Assembly (NCBI RefSeq): GCF_008974285.1
Contig: NZ_BKZV01000002.1
Location: forward strand, 716,281-780,280
Source of the DNA: Thermogemmatispora aurantia
GTDB lineage: Bacteria; Chloroflexota; Ktedonobacteria; Ktedonobacterales; Ktedonobacteraceae
Length of the DNA stretch: 64,000 bases
Direction: 5' to 3'
Shown: piece after piece, positions 55,204 to 64,000 of the stretch
Layout of the letters: each line of letters starts with the position of its first letter
How positions within the stretch are numbered: position 1 is the first letter of the stretch
Program-made: the position numbers and the translations under genes
The notes under the pieces: model-generated
The model's database searches: none
What the model saw: the letters and a program-made list of their open reading frames with translations, nothing else
Told to the model about the DNA's origin: nothing

Positions 55204-57867
55204 ATGCTGACCGTCACCGTGCAGCCGTACGACGAGCGCCTCTGGTTGGGCGAGCACCCGCTCGCCCTCACCGGTTCCGTCCCTCCCGCCAGGCCAGAAC
55301 AGGGAGCAGGCCAGAGCGGTGGCGCCTCACCAGAGGAGGAGAGCCGGCTCCTCTACCATCAGTGGCGCATGTACCAGGCTAGCGCGCCGCTGGTGATCAA
55401 TACCCATGCCACCGGCACAGGCAAAACCCTGGGGGCTCTGCTGCGCTTACTGGGGCGTGTGCGCCAGATCGGCCTGGACCAGTTGACGCCGCGCCTGGGG
55501 GACACCTTATTCATCGCCCCCACCAACGAACTGATCGACCAACACGTGCGCAGCGCCAGCGAGTTCTGTCGGCGTTATGGACTACCCTACCAGGTGATCC
55601 CCGTGACGCGCGACCATCTGCAGAAGAGCTGGCAGAAGCTGCCTGCTGAAGAGCGGTCTCGGCGTGGCTGGCACCTGCGTCAGCTGCTCAGCGATCCGGT
55701 CACGGCCCGGCAGGAAGATGTCTCGACGGCGCAGGCCACCATCTTTGTGACCAACCCCGACATTTTCTATTACATCCTGACCGCTTCCTACAATCGCTTT
55801 GACCGCGGGGAGCTGCTGACCGATCTGCTGCGGAACTTTGGCCTGGTGATCATCGATGAGGTCCACTACTACAGTCCCCGGCAACTCGCCGCCTTCCTCT
55901 TCTTTTTGAAGCTGTCTGCCTTCTGCGGCTACTTCAGCAACTCCGATGTCCTCGACAGCCCTCGCCAGATCTGTCTGTTGACGGCCACCCCTTCGCCAGC
56001 AATGCGCCGCTTTCTGGAGCAGCTCGGGATCAAGACCGAGTGGATTGAGCCACAAGACCCTGTCCCCAAGGCGTGGGCGGACAAAGTGCGACCGGTACGA
56101 GCATTGACCGCTGTTGAGCTGGAGATCTACAGTGCTGGCGAGCTGGGCGGAGGCCAGGGCACCCAGCGTCAGACCGGCGATGCACTGCTGAGTCTGGTTC
56201 AGCACCTGTGGCCGAGGCTGCGCCAGCTCCTGGAGGCCCAGCCTGCCGATGGCTTCCCCGTCGAAGGGGCCATTCTCTCCAACTCGCTGCGCACCATCAA
56301 TCTGATCTATCGCGAGCTACGTGCGCGCTGGCCAGCCGCCGGCGAGCGTATTGGCCGCATTACTGGTCCCCAGGGTACTCAGGCACGTGAGGAGGCCCGC
56401 GAGTGCCAATTGATTCTGGCCACGCCCACAGTAGATATTGGCTACAACTTTGAGCGCACGCGAGCAGGGCAGGGCATCCCTCCCACCGCTACACGCAAGC
56501 CACGGCCTTCGCTCGACTTCCTGCTGTTCGACGCCTGGTCGGGCGATGAACTGCTCCAGCGCCTGGGTCGCGTTGGGAGGGTCCTGGCCTTGCCTGCAGG
56601 AGAGGACTGTGGCCCCTGCCGTGCCTGGGTCGTTGTGGACCAGGAGACCTATCGGCTCTTCGAGGGCCATCTGGGAGGAGGGAATGCTGCGTCAGAAAGC
56701 CGCCCTGACCCGTCCAGGGATGGGAAGACGATTGACCGGGCGACACTGGCGAAGCTGGCGGCCCAGATGCCGACGCGGCAGGATCTGACCGCCTATGTGC
56801 GCAGCGGCGTGATCGCGGAATTCTTCCGCACACTCGGGCTGCTGGGTCAGGGGATGGCAGATGAGGAGTTGCCCCTGCTCGACAGCTTTTTGCAGGATCT
56901 GCAGCAGTTGTTTGTCGGCGAAGATGGGCAGCGCCAGCGCCCATTGACCTATCGTCAGTTACGCGCCTGGCTGAGAGAGTATGAAGAACGGGCCGAGGTT
57001 TATGGAGGCTTCACCCATATTCCCGCTGCCGCCTTTGAGCGGTTCGCCGCTCTCCTCGACAGACGGGAGCCGAAGCAGGATGACCCGCTGATCCCCTATC
57101 TGAGGGCCTTCGAGAAGCGCATCCTGTCTATACTCCAGAAGCGTCAAGAGCGGCCTCGGAGCAGTCGGGAGGCGCTTCTCTGGCTCAAAGAGGATCTGAG
57201 CATCTACTTTCGAGAGCATGCCCGCTGGACCTTTCGCGAGGGCTTCGAGACGCCCCAGGTGCTGGTCTTCGATCCCCAGCACTGGCTGTCAGACGAGGAC
57301 GTGACCTCCTATGATCTCTTCCACATTCTGCGCTCCTATGATGCGACCTTCTATTCCACAGCGCAGGACTGGCAGCAGGCCTGCTTCCCCAAGGAGCAGC
57401 AGCGGCAGGTCAGCATTCCAGAGGAGGTGGTCCTTTTCTGCCGCCTGCAGACCTTACGCGAGAAACCGCGACAGGTGGGGCTGCGTCTGGAGGTGCCGGA
57501 GCACTCACAAGCAGAGTGGGAAGCAGCGTGGGCCTACCGGCCTGCTGCCCTCTGGGGCCTGCGACCGCAGTTCATCAATGATGATACCGGTCTCCCTGCC
57601 TGCGTGCGTAGCTGTTTCCAGGAGCGTTTTGTTCCTGCCTTCGTGGCCGCAGAGAAGAGCAGTACTGTCGCCTGGCTCATAGCGCTGCGCCAGAAAGCGC
57701 GCTTCTTCCCTGTGGCGCTGGACATCTCCTTCGCTGATCGGACGGCGCGTTACCAGGCTGTGCTGGGTCCACTCGCCTGGCAGCTTGCGGCGGAGATCCC
57801 TCGCTGGGCCCTGGAGCGTGATCGACGGCGAGGACAGCAGGGAGAGAGCGATCCGCTCTTCTTCTAA
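55204..57867 (+). CDS. cas3: Type I-D Cas3 helicase (without HD domain)
   Basis: 887 residues. Walker A is THATGTGKTLGALL (GTGKT 71-75), Walker B/DEVH is LVIIDEVHYY (DEVH 218-221), and motif III LLTATPSP (about 266). The C-terminal helicase half includes ILATPTVDIGYNFERT and ELLQRLGRVGRVLALP, the latter motif VI. No HD nuclease motif is present, as expected for I-D, where Cas10d supplies it. It lies between csc1 and cas6; in many cyanobacterial I-D loci cas3 comes first. Confidence 0.93.
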   Translation: MLTVTVQPYDERLWLGEHPLALTGSVPPARPEQGAGQSGGASPEEESRLLYHQWRMYQASAPLVINTHATGTGKTLGALLRLLGRVRQIGLDQLTPRLGDTLFIAPTNELIDQHVRSASEFCRRYGLPYQVIPVTRDHLQKSWQKLPAEERSRRGWHLRQLLSDPVTARQEDVSTAQATIFVTNPDIFYYILTASYNRFDRGELLTDLLRNFGLVIIDEVHYYSPRQLAAFLFFLKLSAFCGYFSNSDVLDSPRQICLLTATPSPAMRRFLEQLGIKTEWIEPQDPVPKAWADKVRPVRALTAVELEIYSAGELGGGQGTQRQTGDALLSLVQHLWPRLRQLLEAQPADGFPVEGAILSNSLRTINLIYRELRARWPAAGERIGRITGPQGTQAREEARECQLILATPTVDIGYNFERTRAGQGIPPTATRKPRPSLDFLLFDAWSGDELLQRLGRVGRVLALPAGEDCGPCRAWVVVDQETYRLFEGHLGGGNAASESRPDPSRDGKTIDRATLAKLAAQMPTRQDLTAYVRSGVIAEFFRTLGLLGQGMADEELPLLDSFLQDLQQLFVGEDGQRQRPLTYRQLRAWLREYEERAEVYGGFTHIPAAAFERFAALLDRREPKQDDPLIPYLRAFEKRILSILQKRQERPRSSREALLWLKEDLSIYFREHARWTFREGFETPQVLVFDPQHWLSDEDVTSYDLFHILRSYDATFYSTAQDWQQACFPKEQQRQVSIPEEVVLFCRLQTLREKPRQVGLRLEVPEHSQAEWEAAWAYRPAALWGLRPQFINDDTGLPACVRSCFQERFVPAFVAAEKSSTVAWLIALRQKARFFPVALDISFADRTARYQAVLGPLAWQLAAEIPRWALERDRRRGQQGESDPLFF

Positions 57868-58000
57868 GGCGAAAGCGAGAGGCAGCACAAGGAAGAAGAG
57901 TACAGAGACAGAGCGGCACGGCCTCGCGCCGCCAGCCGTAGTCAGCGAGAAAAGCAGGGAGCAGCGTGCTGAGCAATGAGCAAAAGAGAGGAGGAGAACT

Positions 58001-58981
58001 GTGTCTTCAGCATCTATCGGCAATGAACAGGGTCCATTGGTCTCGATGTTGCTGCGGCTAGAGCCAGTAGAGCCGGGCTGGCTGACGCCCAGTTGTGGCC
58101 CGCAGCTCCAGGCGGCTTTCTTGCAGTTGGTGCGCCAGGTTGACCCTGAACTGTCGGCCTGGCTGCACCAGCCTAACCAGCGTCGCCCCTACACCCTCAG
58201 TTTGCTCTGGGGTTTCCGCCAGCTCAGTGTGAAGGAGCTACAGATTGCCACCAGCCACCTGCAACCAGTGCCTGTGCGACCAGGGGAACGCTACTGGCTG
58301 CGTCTGACCCTCTTAGATGAGCGACTGGTACAGGCTATTCTCCGGGCCTGTCTTCAACAGGCCCGGCAGCTCTCTCTGACCGTTGAGCAGACACCGCTTC
58401 TCGTGACACGTATGCTGGCTGCTCCTGATCCGATACATGAGGGGCCATCGTGGGTAGCCGTCACTTCCTTCGAGGAGTTGGCCCGCGAGCAGGAGGTTCA
58501 GGAGCACTATGCCTTTGAATTCGCCAGTCCCACCGCCTTTAGCAGAGGGCAGCGCTCCTGGGGGAAGCTGCTGACGCTCTTTCCTGAGCCGGCTGCTGTC
58601 TTCGAAAGTCTGGCACGTTCCTGGGATCTCTTCGCTCCGGAGCGCCTGCGCCTGGCTGCCGCTGGTCTGACCCCCCAAGAGATCGCTGACTGGTGTGCAG
58701 ACCATCTGATTGTGTCTCAGTACGAGCTTCGCACTCAGTACCTGCCCTCCAGTCGCTTTGGACAGACGGGCTTTCTGGGACGCATCACCTATGAAGTGAA
58801 AGGGCCGAGGGGTGCAGCACAAGCGCGCTGGCTGACCTCACTTGCTCGCCTGGCCCTCTTCAGTGGGGTGGGCTACAAAACGGCAATGGGTATGGGGCAG
58901 GCCCGCTGTCTGAACGTCCTTTCGCCAGCGGAGCTACCGTCTGCCAGCGATACTGTGGCCAGTGCGCTTGATCGCCAATGA
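58001..58981 (+). CDS. cas6: CRISPR endoribonuclease Cas6
   Basis: 326 residues from GTG with AGAGGAGGAGAAC upstream. Two ferredoxin-like halves are visible; the Gly-rich loop of Cas6 is at 289-300 (GVGYKTAMGMGQ). FASPTAFSRGQRSWGKLL is the second recognisable block. It cuts the precursor transcript within the repeats, leaving an 8-nt handle, here probably ATTGAAAC or ATTGAAAG. It may also act on the repeat-like leader of cas10d. Confidence 0.92.
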   Translation: MSSASIGNEQGPLVSMLLRLEPVEPGWLTPSCGPQLQAAFLQLVRQVDPELSAWLHQPNQRRPYTLSLLWGFRQLSVKELQIATSHLQPVPVRPGERYWLRLTLLDERLVQAILRACLQQARQLSLTVEQTPLLVTRMLAAPDPIHEGPSWVAVTSFEELAREQEVQEHYAFEFASPTAFSRGQRSWGKLLTLFPEPAAVFESLARSWDLFAPERLRLAAAGLTPQEIADWCADHLIVSQYELRTQYLPSSRFGQTGFLGRITYEVKGPRGAAQARWLTSLARLALFSGVGYKTAMGMGQARCLNVLSPAELPSASDTVASALDRQ

Positions 58982-58998
58982 ACCAGTGAGGGAGGAAG

Positions 58999-59670
58999 AT
59001 GCAGTCGCCCACCACTCCGAGCTCCCTTGAGTTACGGGAGCAGATAATGGTTCCCTTTTCCGCGCTGAATGCCTTGGAGTATTGTCCAAGACGCTTCTAC
59101 TATGAGTATGTTCAGGCAGAAATGCTGGTGAATGCTTTGGTGCTAGAGGGTCAGCTCCTGCACCAACGGGTAGATCAGCCTGCAGTATTTGCCGAGAAAG
59201 GTGTGGAACGCATCCACCGCCTCTATCTCGCTAGCGAGCGCCTGCACATAGCTGGCTACCTGGACGCGCTTGAAGAGGAGGCGGGCAAGCTGGTGCCTGT
59301 CGAATACAAGCGTGGGCGAGAGGGACGCTGGCTCAACGACCATATCCAGCTCTGCGCTCAAGCTCTCTGTCTGGAGGAATATCTCCCGCACCTGGCGCCG
59401 CTCTCGCACGGCTACCTTTTTTACTTTGGTTCACGACGACGTGAGCAGGTTCTGTTTCTCCCCGAGCTCCGTCAGAAAACCCTGGAAAGTATTCAGCTTG
59501 CTCTGGCGCTGGCCAGAGAGCCGCGCCCACCGGCTCCGCTTCAGGGGAAAACTGCCAGGCGTTGCCGCGACTGCAGTCTGTTACCGATCTGCTTACCTGA
59601 GGAGGTCCGCGCTCTCCAGGAACAACAAGAGCGGGGAAATGCGACGAAATCTCTGCTTGAAATCTTCTGA
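58999..59670 (+). CDS. cas4: CRISPR-associated exonuclease Cas4
   Basis: 223 residues. RecB-like nuclease residues are D89 (GYLDAL), E102 and K104 (VEYKRG). The iron-sulfur cysteines are C29 (EYCPRRFYY) with C189, C192 and C198 (CRDCSLLPIC). It trims prespacers and helps select those with the right PAM. 17 bp after cas6, GAGGGAGGAAG at the start. Confidence 0.95.
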   Translation: MQSPTTPSSLELREQIMVPFSALNALEYCPRRFYYEYVQAEMLVNALVLEGQLLHQRVDQPAVFAEKGVERIHRLYLASERLHIAGYLDALEEEAGKLVPVEYKRGREGRWLNDHIQLCAQALCLEEYLPHLAPLSHGYLFYFGSRRREQVLFLPELRQKTLESIQLALALAREPRPPAPLQGKTARRCRDCSLLPICLPEEVRALQEQQERGNATKSLLEIF

Positions 59671-59726
59671 AAAGCCACTACTTATCATCAATGGTAATCC
59701 AGTGAATATAAGGAAAGGAGCGGAAG

Positions 59727-60815
59727 GTGTCTACGCTCTATCTGATGGAGGCCCATAGCCTGGTAAAACGAGACACGGAAGATTGCCTGTTGATCCACAT
59801 TCCTGAGCAACGTCTGGTCGATGGAGAACAGAAAACGGCTTTGATCAAAAAACGTATACCTCTCATCAAGGTGGATGAGGTCGTGGTGATGGGAGATGTC
59901 ACGTTGACAGCAGCTGCGCTAGACCTCTTGCTAGAGCGCAAGATCCCTGTGCACTTCGTGCGGGAGCACGGGAGTTTCCAGGGATCGCTGATTCCAGAGG
60001 CTTCGAAAAATGCGCTCTTGCGGATTGCTCAGCATCAGGCCCATCACGATCTGCAGCGGCGGCTCTTGCTGGCCTCCTGTTTTGTCAGAGGGAAACTGTC
60101 GAATCAGCGGCGTCTGCTCCAGCGGCGCTTTCCCAATCAGTCACCTGCGGTCCTGAAGGATCTCGCGGCAATCATCGAGTCGCTCCACAAGCTGCCTGCA
60201 GCGGTCTCCTCTTCTTCACTGCCCCGTCTCAGCACAGGTGATCATGGGATCGGTGGCACCCCTTTGGAAACGCTGCTAGGCATCGAAGGACAAGGCAGCG
60301 CCCTCTACTACGCTGCTTTTCCGCAGATGCTGGTGGAGCCTGACATCTGGTGCTTTCCGGGCCGCACCAGGCGTCCCCCGACCGATCCCGTCAATGCCCT
60401 GCTGAGTTATGGTTACACCATCCTGGCGAACCGCCTCACGGGGGCGGTCCAGCTGGTTGGCTTTGATCCCTATATCGGCTATCTCCACAGTAGTGGCTAT
60501 GGTCGTCCGGCGTTGGCCCTCGATCTCATGGAGGAGTTTCGTCCCCTCATCGTCGACTCCGTCGTGGTGAAATTGCTGAATAAGCACATGGTGAGACGAG
60601 ACGATTTCGAGGAGCTGCTTGGCACGTATCGCCTCAAGAAAGAGCCAAAAAAGCGCTTTTTAGCTGCCCTCGAAGAGCGCTTTCACGAGGAAATTACCCA
60701 TCCCGTGTTCGGCTATCGCGTGAGTTACATGCGCTGCCTTGAGTTGCAGGCGCGTCTGCTGGCCAAGTACCTGACTGGGGAGATCACGCACTATCAGCCG
60801 TTCCTGGTGAGGTAA
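59727..60815 (+). CDS. cas1: Integrase Cas1
   Basis: 362 residues from GTG with AAAGGAGCGG upstream. The metal-binding residues are E187 (LGIEGQG), H254 (YLHSSGYGRP) and E269 in the ALDLMEEFRPLIVD block. Cas1 with Cas2 inserts new spacers at the leader end of the arrays. It follows cas4 after 56 bp. Confidence 0.97.
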   Translation: MSTLYLMEAHSLVKRDTEDCLLIHIPEQRLVDGEQKTALIKKRIPLIKVDEVVVMGDVTLTAAALDLLLERKIPVHFVREHGSFQGSLIPEASKNALLRIAQHQAHHDLQRRLLLASCFVRGKLSNQRRLLQRRFPNQSPAVLKDLAAIIESLHKLPAAVSSSSLPRLSTGDHGIGGTPLETLLGIEGQGSALYYAAFPQMLVEPDIWCFPGRTRRPPTDPVNALLSYGYTILANRLTGAVQLVGFDPYIGYLHSSGYGRPALALDLMEEFRPLIVDSVVVKLLNKHMVRRDDFEELLGTYRLKKEPKKRFLAALEERFHEEITHPVFGYRVSYMRCLELQARLLAKYLTGEITHYQPFLVR

Positions 60816-60819
60816 CCGT

Positions 60820-61110
60820 ATGGGACCCCATGATACTTGCTGCTATGTCATTGCCTACGATATCGCTGATGATCGGCGCCGCGCTCGTGTACACAAGCTC
60901 CTCTGTGGCTTTGGCAAATGGACCCAGTATTCGGTATTCGAGTGCTTCCTGACCAGGAAAGAGCTTGTGCTGCTCCGTGCGCGCCTGGCAGCTCACCTGA
61001 ATGAGCGGGAGGATAGTGTCCGCATCTATCCTCTCTGCCAGGCCTGTGTGAAGCGCGTTGTCACCGTGGGGGGCGAGCCACCACGCGAAGAGCGCCTCTA
61101 CTTCTCCTAG
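60820..61110 (+). CDS. cas2: Cas2
   Basis: 96 residues. The ferredoxin-like strand YVIAYDIADDRRR has the conserved Asp (D14), then KLLCGFGKWTQYSVFEC and IRIYPLC-like strand. It bridges Cas1 dimers in spacer integration. It lies four bases after the cas1 stop, and the array 2 trailer begins 69 bp further on. Confidence 0.97.
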   Translation: MGPHDTCCYVIAYDIADDRRRARVHKLLCGFGKWTQYSVFECFLTRKELVLLRARLAAHLNEREDSVRIYPLCQACVKRVVTVGGEPPREERLYFS

Positions 61111-61178
61111 GGGGCGATCGGTCAGGCCACTGCTCTGTATCCTCTTCCAACCAGGAAAACACCAGCCCTTTCTCCACT

Positions 61179-61215
61179 GTTTCAATCCCTTAGCGGGCTT
61201 GAGCGGCCTTCTGAT
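61179..61215 (-). repeat. Degenerate terminal CRISPR repeat of array 2
   Basis: 37 nt like the array 2 repeat but with several changes (TTAGCGGGC, GAGCGGCC, and CTGAT at the end). A 63-nt pseudo-spacer, then a broken repeat start (GTTTCAATCCCT, 61279-61290), separates it from the first good repeat at 61292. Confidence 0.85.
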
Positions 61216-61291
61216 GCAAGCCTGGTCTCGTCGTAGAGCGAGGCCAGGCTTGCCGGGCGCGCCCGGTTTGTGCCGATGGTTTCAATCCCTC

Positions 61292-63773
61292 CTCTCAATC
61301 CCTCAACGGGCTTAAGCGCGGTTCTGACCAACTTTTGCAGCGGCAGGCGGCTCCTCCTTGAGCCACTTTCAATCCCTCAACGGGCTTAAGCGCGGTTCTG
61401 ACGAACGAAGGTATTGCTGGACAAGAGCTAGCCCTGTTACCTTTCAATCCCTCAACGGGCTTAAGCGCGGTTCTGACGCTATTTCATCAGGGATCGCAAT
61501 GCCCACCTGCTGGTAACTTTCAATCCCTCAACGGGCTTAAGCGCGGTTCTGACCAGGCACAGCAAATGATCAGCCACGAATTGCTCAGCCACTTTCAATC
61601 CCTCAACGGGCTTAAGCGCGGTTCTGACGTTGAGCCAGCACGATGCCAGCAACTTCTAGCAAGTGTTTCAATCCCTCAACGGGCTTAAGCGCGGTTCTGA
61701 CCTTGTCGATGCACGCCTTGGCATGCAGGGCATCGAACTTTCAATCCCTCAACGGGCTTAAGCGCGGTTCTGACCTTGTCGATGCACGCCTTGGCATGCA
61801 GGGCATCGAACTTTCAATCCCTCAACGGGCTTAAGCGCGGTTCTGACGTTGAGCCAGCACGATGCCAGCAACTTCTAGCAAGTGTTTCAATCCCTCAACG
61901 GGCTTAAGCGCGGTTCTGACTCAAAATATATCATAGCTAGAAAAATTCAAGAACACTTTCAATCCCTCAACGGGCTTAAGCGCGGTTCTGACACACGGAT
62001 CTGGCAATCGAGTCATTACCGCCGGGTATGCTTTCAATCCCTCAACGGGCTTAAGCGCGGTTCTGACCCAGCGGGTCGGGGCCGGCAGCAGCTCCAGAAT
62101 CTCCTCTTTCAATCCCTCAACGGGCTTAAGCGCGGTTCTGACTGACGCAGATCTGGCTACGGTGGTGTCAGGAAGATGAACTTTCAATCCCTCAACGGGC
62201 TTAAGCGCGGTTCTGACAAGAACAACCTGGCTGGCCACAGGGGCCATTTGAACTTTCAATCCCTCAACGGGCTTAAGCGCGGTTCTGACGGGGAATTAGT
62301 CCCTCCTATCTCTCTAGAAGACTGTGCCTTTCAATCCCTCAACGGGCTTAAGCGCGGTTCTGACATATCCGTCGCATTCGAGGCCGCCGGCGCCGATGAC
62401 CTTTCAATCCCTCAACGGGCTTAAGCGAGGTTCTGACGCTTGCTCTTTTTGCTCAGATCATTCGGCAATTTGTCAACTTTCAATCCCTCAACGGGCTTAA
62501 GCGAGGTTCTGACCTTAAGAGGTCTTTGACAAAAGCGCGCTGTTCCTCTTCTTTCAATCCCTCAACGGGCTTAAGCGAGGTTCTGACGATGCGTTGTCAG
62601 GAGCGCTGCAGCAGTTGACCTTCTTTCAATCCCTCAACGGGCTTAAGCGAGGTTCTGACGACATCCCAAACATTGACCCGCTTGGTCCACCAGAACTTTC
62701 AATCCCTCAACGGGCTTAAGCGAGGTTCTGACAAAAATCCTGCATGCGAGCGCTGTTTCGAAGAAGCTTTCAATCCCTCAACGGGCTTAAGCGAGGTTCT
62801 GACCAGATTGAGCAGGGTCTCCTGCTCATTGAGAACAAGAACTTTCAATCCCTCAACGGGCTTAAGCGAGGTTCTGACTGTACTATGTATCAATACCAAT
62901 TAAAGCATTTCAGTATGACTTTCAATCCCTCAACGGGCTTAAGCGAGGTTCTGACGCGGCGCCACGGGACGTGGTTCGACTTGCCCAGGACTTTCAATCC
63001 CTCAACGGGCTTAAGCGAGGTTCTGACGTGCTCCCTCCCACTGAGCGGATGAAATCGATTGTCTTTCAATCCCTCAACGGGCTTAAGCGAGGTTCTGACT
63101 GGATTCTCCGCATGACCGATCAACCGAGCCGCATTATACTTTCAATCCCTCAACGGGCTTAAGCGAGGTTCTGACTCTGACAGTCCCCTCCGCAGGACGG
63201 GATGGACGTGGCTCTTTCAATCCCTCAACGGGCTTAAGCGAGGTTCTGACCTGGGCAATTTATATGGACTCACTCTTTCTGATTGCTTTCAATCCCTCAA
63301 CGGGCTTAAGCGAGGTTCTGACTCGCTGACCAGATGGAGCAGATGCTGCTGACTGAGGCTTTCAATCCCTCAACGGGCTTAAGCGAGGTTCTGACCCAGG
63401 AAATCGTCGCTCGGAGGTGGTACCAGCCGAGAATCTTTCAATCCCTCAACGGGCTTAAGCGAGGTTCTGACCTTGCGTCATGGAGAGCCTCCCTGATTTT
63501 TTCCAGCTCTTTCAATCCCTCAACGGGCTTAAGCGAGGTTCTGACCGTATGAGCGGCAGCTCTGCCGGCAACTCCTGCGTGCTGTCGCTTTCAATCCCTC
63601 AACGGGCTTAAGCGAGGTTCTGACCTTGCTTCTGCTGACGCGGCATAAACCTCAACAATGCTTTCAATCCCTCAACGGGCTTAAGCGAGGTTCTGACCCT
63701 AATTTGCTCCAATTCCCTGACAGCCTTTTCAAGAAGCTTTCAATCCCTCAACGGGCTTAAGCGAGGTTCTGAC
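61292..63773 (-). CRISPR. CRISPR array 2 (34 repeats, 33 spacers), type I-D
   Basis: 37-nt repeats, CTTTCAATCCCTCAACGGGC at one end and GGTTCTGAC at the other (plus strand), with spacers of 34-42 nt. crRNA sense is the minus strand, ending ATTGAAAG. Repeats 1-15 from the left contain GCGCGG and repeats 16-34 (from 62401) contain GCGAGG. Two spacers are repeated in the order A, B, B, A: A at 61629-61664 and 61848-61883, B at 61702-61737 and 61775-61810. The two repeats after A start with G in place of C. The leader is at the right end. Confidence 0.98.
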
Positions 63774-63985
63774 AGCCCCCTCTCTAGAGTAGCATCAGGA
63801 GCGGCCTCCGTCAAGTCGTTTCGAGCATCCCAAAAAAGCGGTCAGTAGTGACCGCTTTTGTACGGCAATGATGCCAGCCCCTGTGGCCCTGCGGTGGCTT
63901 GTGAGGCCCTTCGAGCATCGCTGCGTGGAACGCCGGGTGCCGAGATGCTCGAAGCGAACAGCAGGAGCGGCAACAGCGGCAGCAA
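63774..63985 (-). promoter_or_regulatory. Leader of CRISPR array 2
   Basis: Homologous to the array 1 leader. It has the hairpin GCGGTCA-GTAG-TGACCGC (63839-63856) followed on the minus strand by six T, TTCGAGCATC at 63820-63829, and the inverted pair CTTCGAGCATC (63909-63919) with GATGCTCGAAG (63944-63954). The similarity continues to about 63985 near the window edge. Confidence 0.8.
63786..63814 (-). promoter_or_regulatory. Array 2 promoter
   Basis: On the minus strand TTGACG (63814-63809), 17-bp spacer, TACTCT (63791-63786). It has the same layout as in array 1, adjacent to the newest repeat. Confidence 0.78.
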
Positions 63986-64000
63986 GAGGGACCGCCTCGC

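Noticed and set aside
61643..63552. Frames with recurring FQSLNGLKRGSD in the array 2 region
   Set aside because: Same cause: CRISPR repeats read as codons.

Overview
The window looks like chromosomal DNA of a GC-rich, probably thermophilic Chloroflexota bacterium of the Ktedonobacteria/Thermogemmatispora type. This is an inference from codon use, the gene repertoire (DUF4012 protein, TgpA-type transglutaminase, 'DIWAVG...EHWDGKSW' repeat protein, a CsrA/sigma-28 pair) and a complete type I-D CRISPR-Cas locus. No phage, transposon or rRNA genes were found.

Bases 1-46300 are mostly ordinary housekeeping and accessory genes in short operons. In order they are: a cut-off CHAT-domain protein, a DUF4012 membrane protein, a catalytically degenerate Y-family (ImuB-like) polymerase, MscL with a zinc ribbon, apt with a long structured leader, a small stress membrane protein, an MFS transporter, a transglutaminase, two unknown proteins, two tandem tRNA-Ser genes with a promoter and a terminator, a sigma-28-type factor and csrA. 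Then come inositol-1-phosphate synthase, an ADP-ribosylglycohydrolase, a WYL regulator, a VOC protein, a sugar-nucleotide epimerase, a degenerate GGDEF/MshEN protein, a methyltransferase, a HAMP-like membrane protein, a Fur-family regulator and a GlcD-GlcE fusion. The last block has membrane proteins and a hydrolase, a second MFS transporter, a seven-repeat beta-propeller, an amine-oxidase-like flavoprotein, a zinc-ribbon protein and a self-sufficient CYP102-type P450/reductase. The P450 is divergent from its probable TetR repressor.

Bases 46600-64000 hold the CRISPR locus. Array 1 (21 repeats) is followed by a WYL-domain regulator and a nine-gene operon, cas10d, a small helical protein (candidate separate Cas11d), csc2, csc1, cas3, cas6, cas4, cas1 and cas2, and then by array 2 (34 repeats plus a degenerate one). 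Both arrays read leftward, opposite to the cas operon. They share leaders at their right ends, each with a TTGACG-17-TAC(T/G)CT promoter next to the first repeat and an upstream hairpin with a T6 tract. They also share degenerate trailer ends at the left, so one array appears to be an old duplicate of the other.

The most unusual feature is in the 5' leader of cas10d. A 15-bp perfect inverted repeat is followed by a 37-nt sequence that matches the array 2 repeat at 29 of 37 positions, in the same sense as crRNA. The cas messenger may therefore carry a Cas6 recognition site, which suggests feedback control of the cas operon by its own processing nuclease. Array 2 also records a repeat-sequence switch (one C-to-A change) between its old and new halves.
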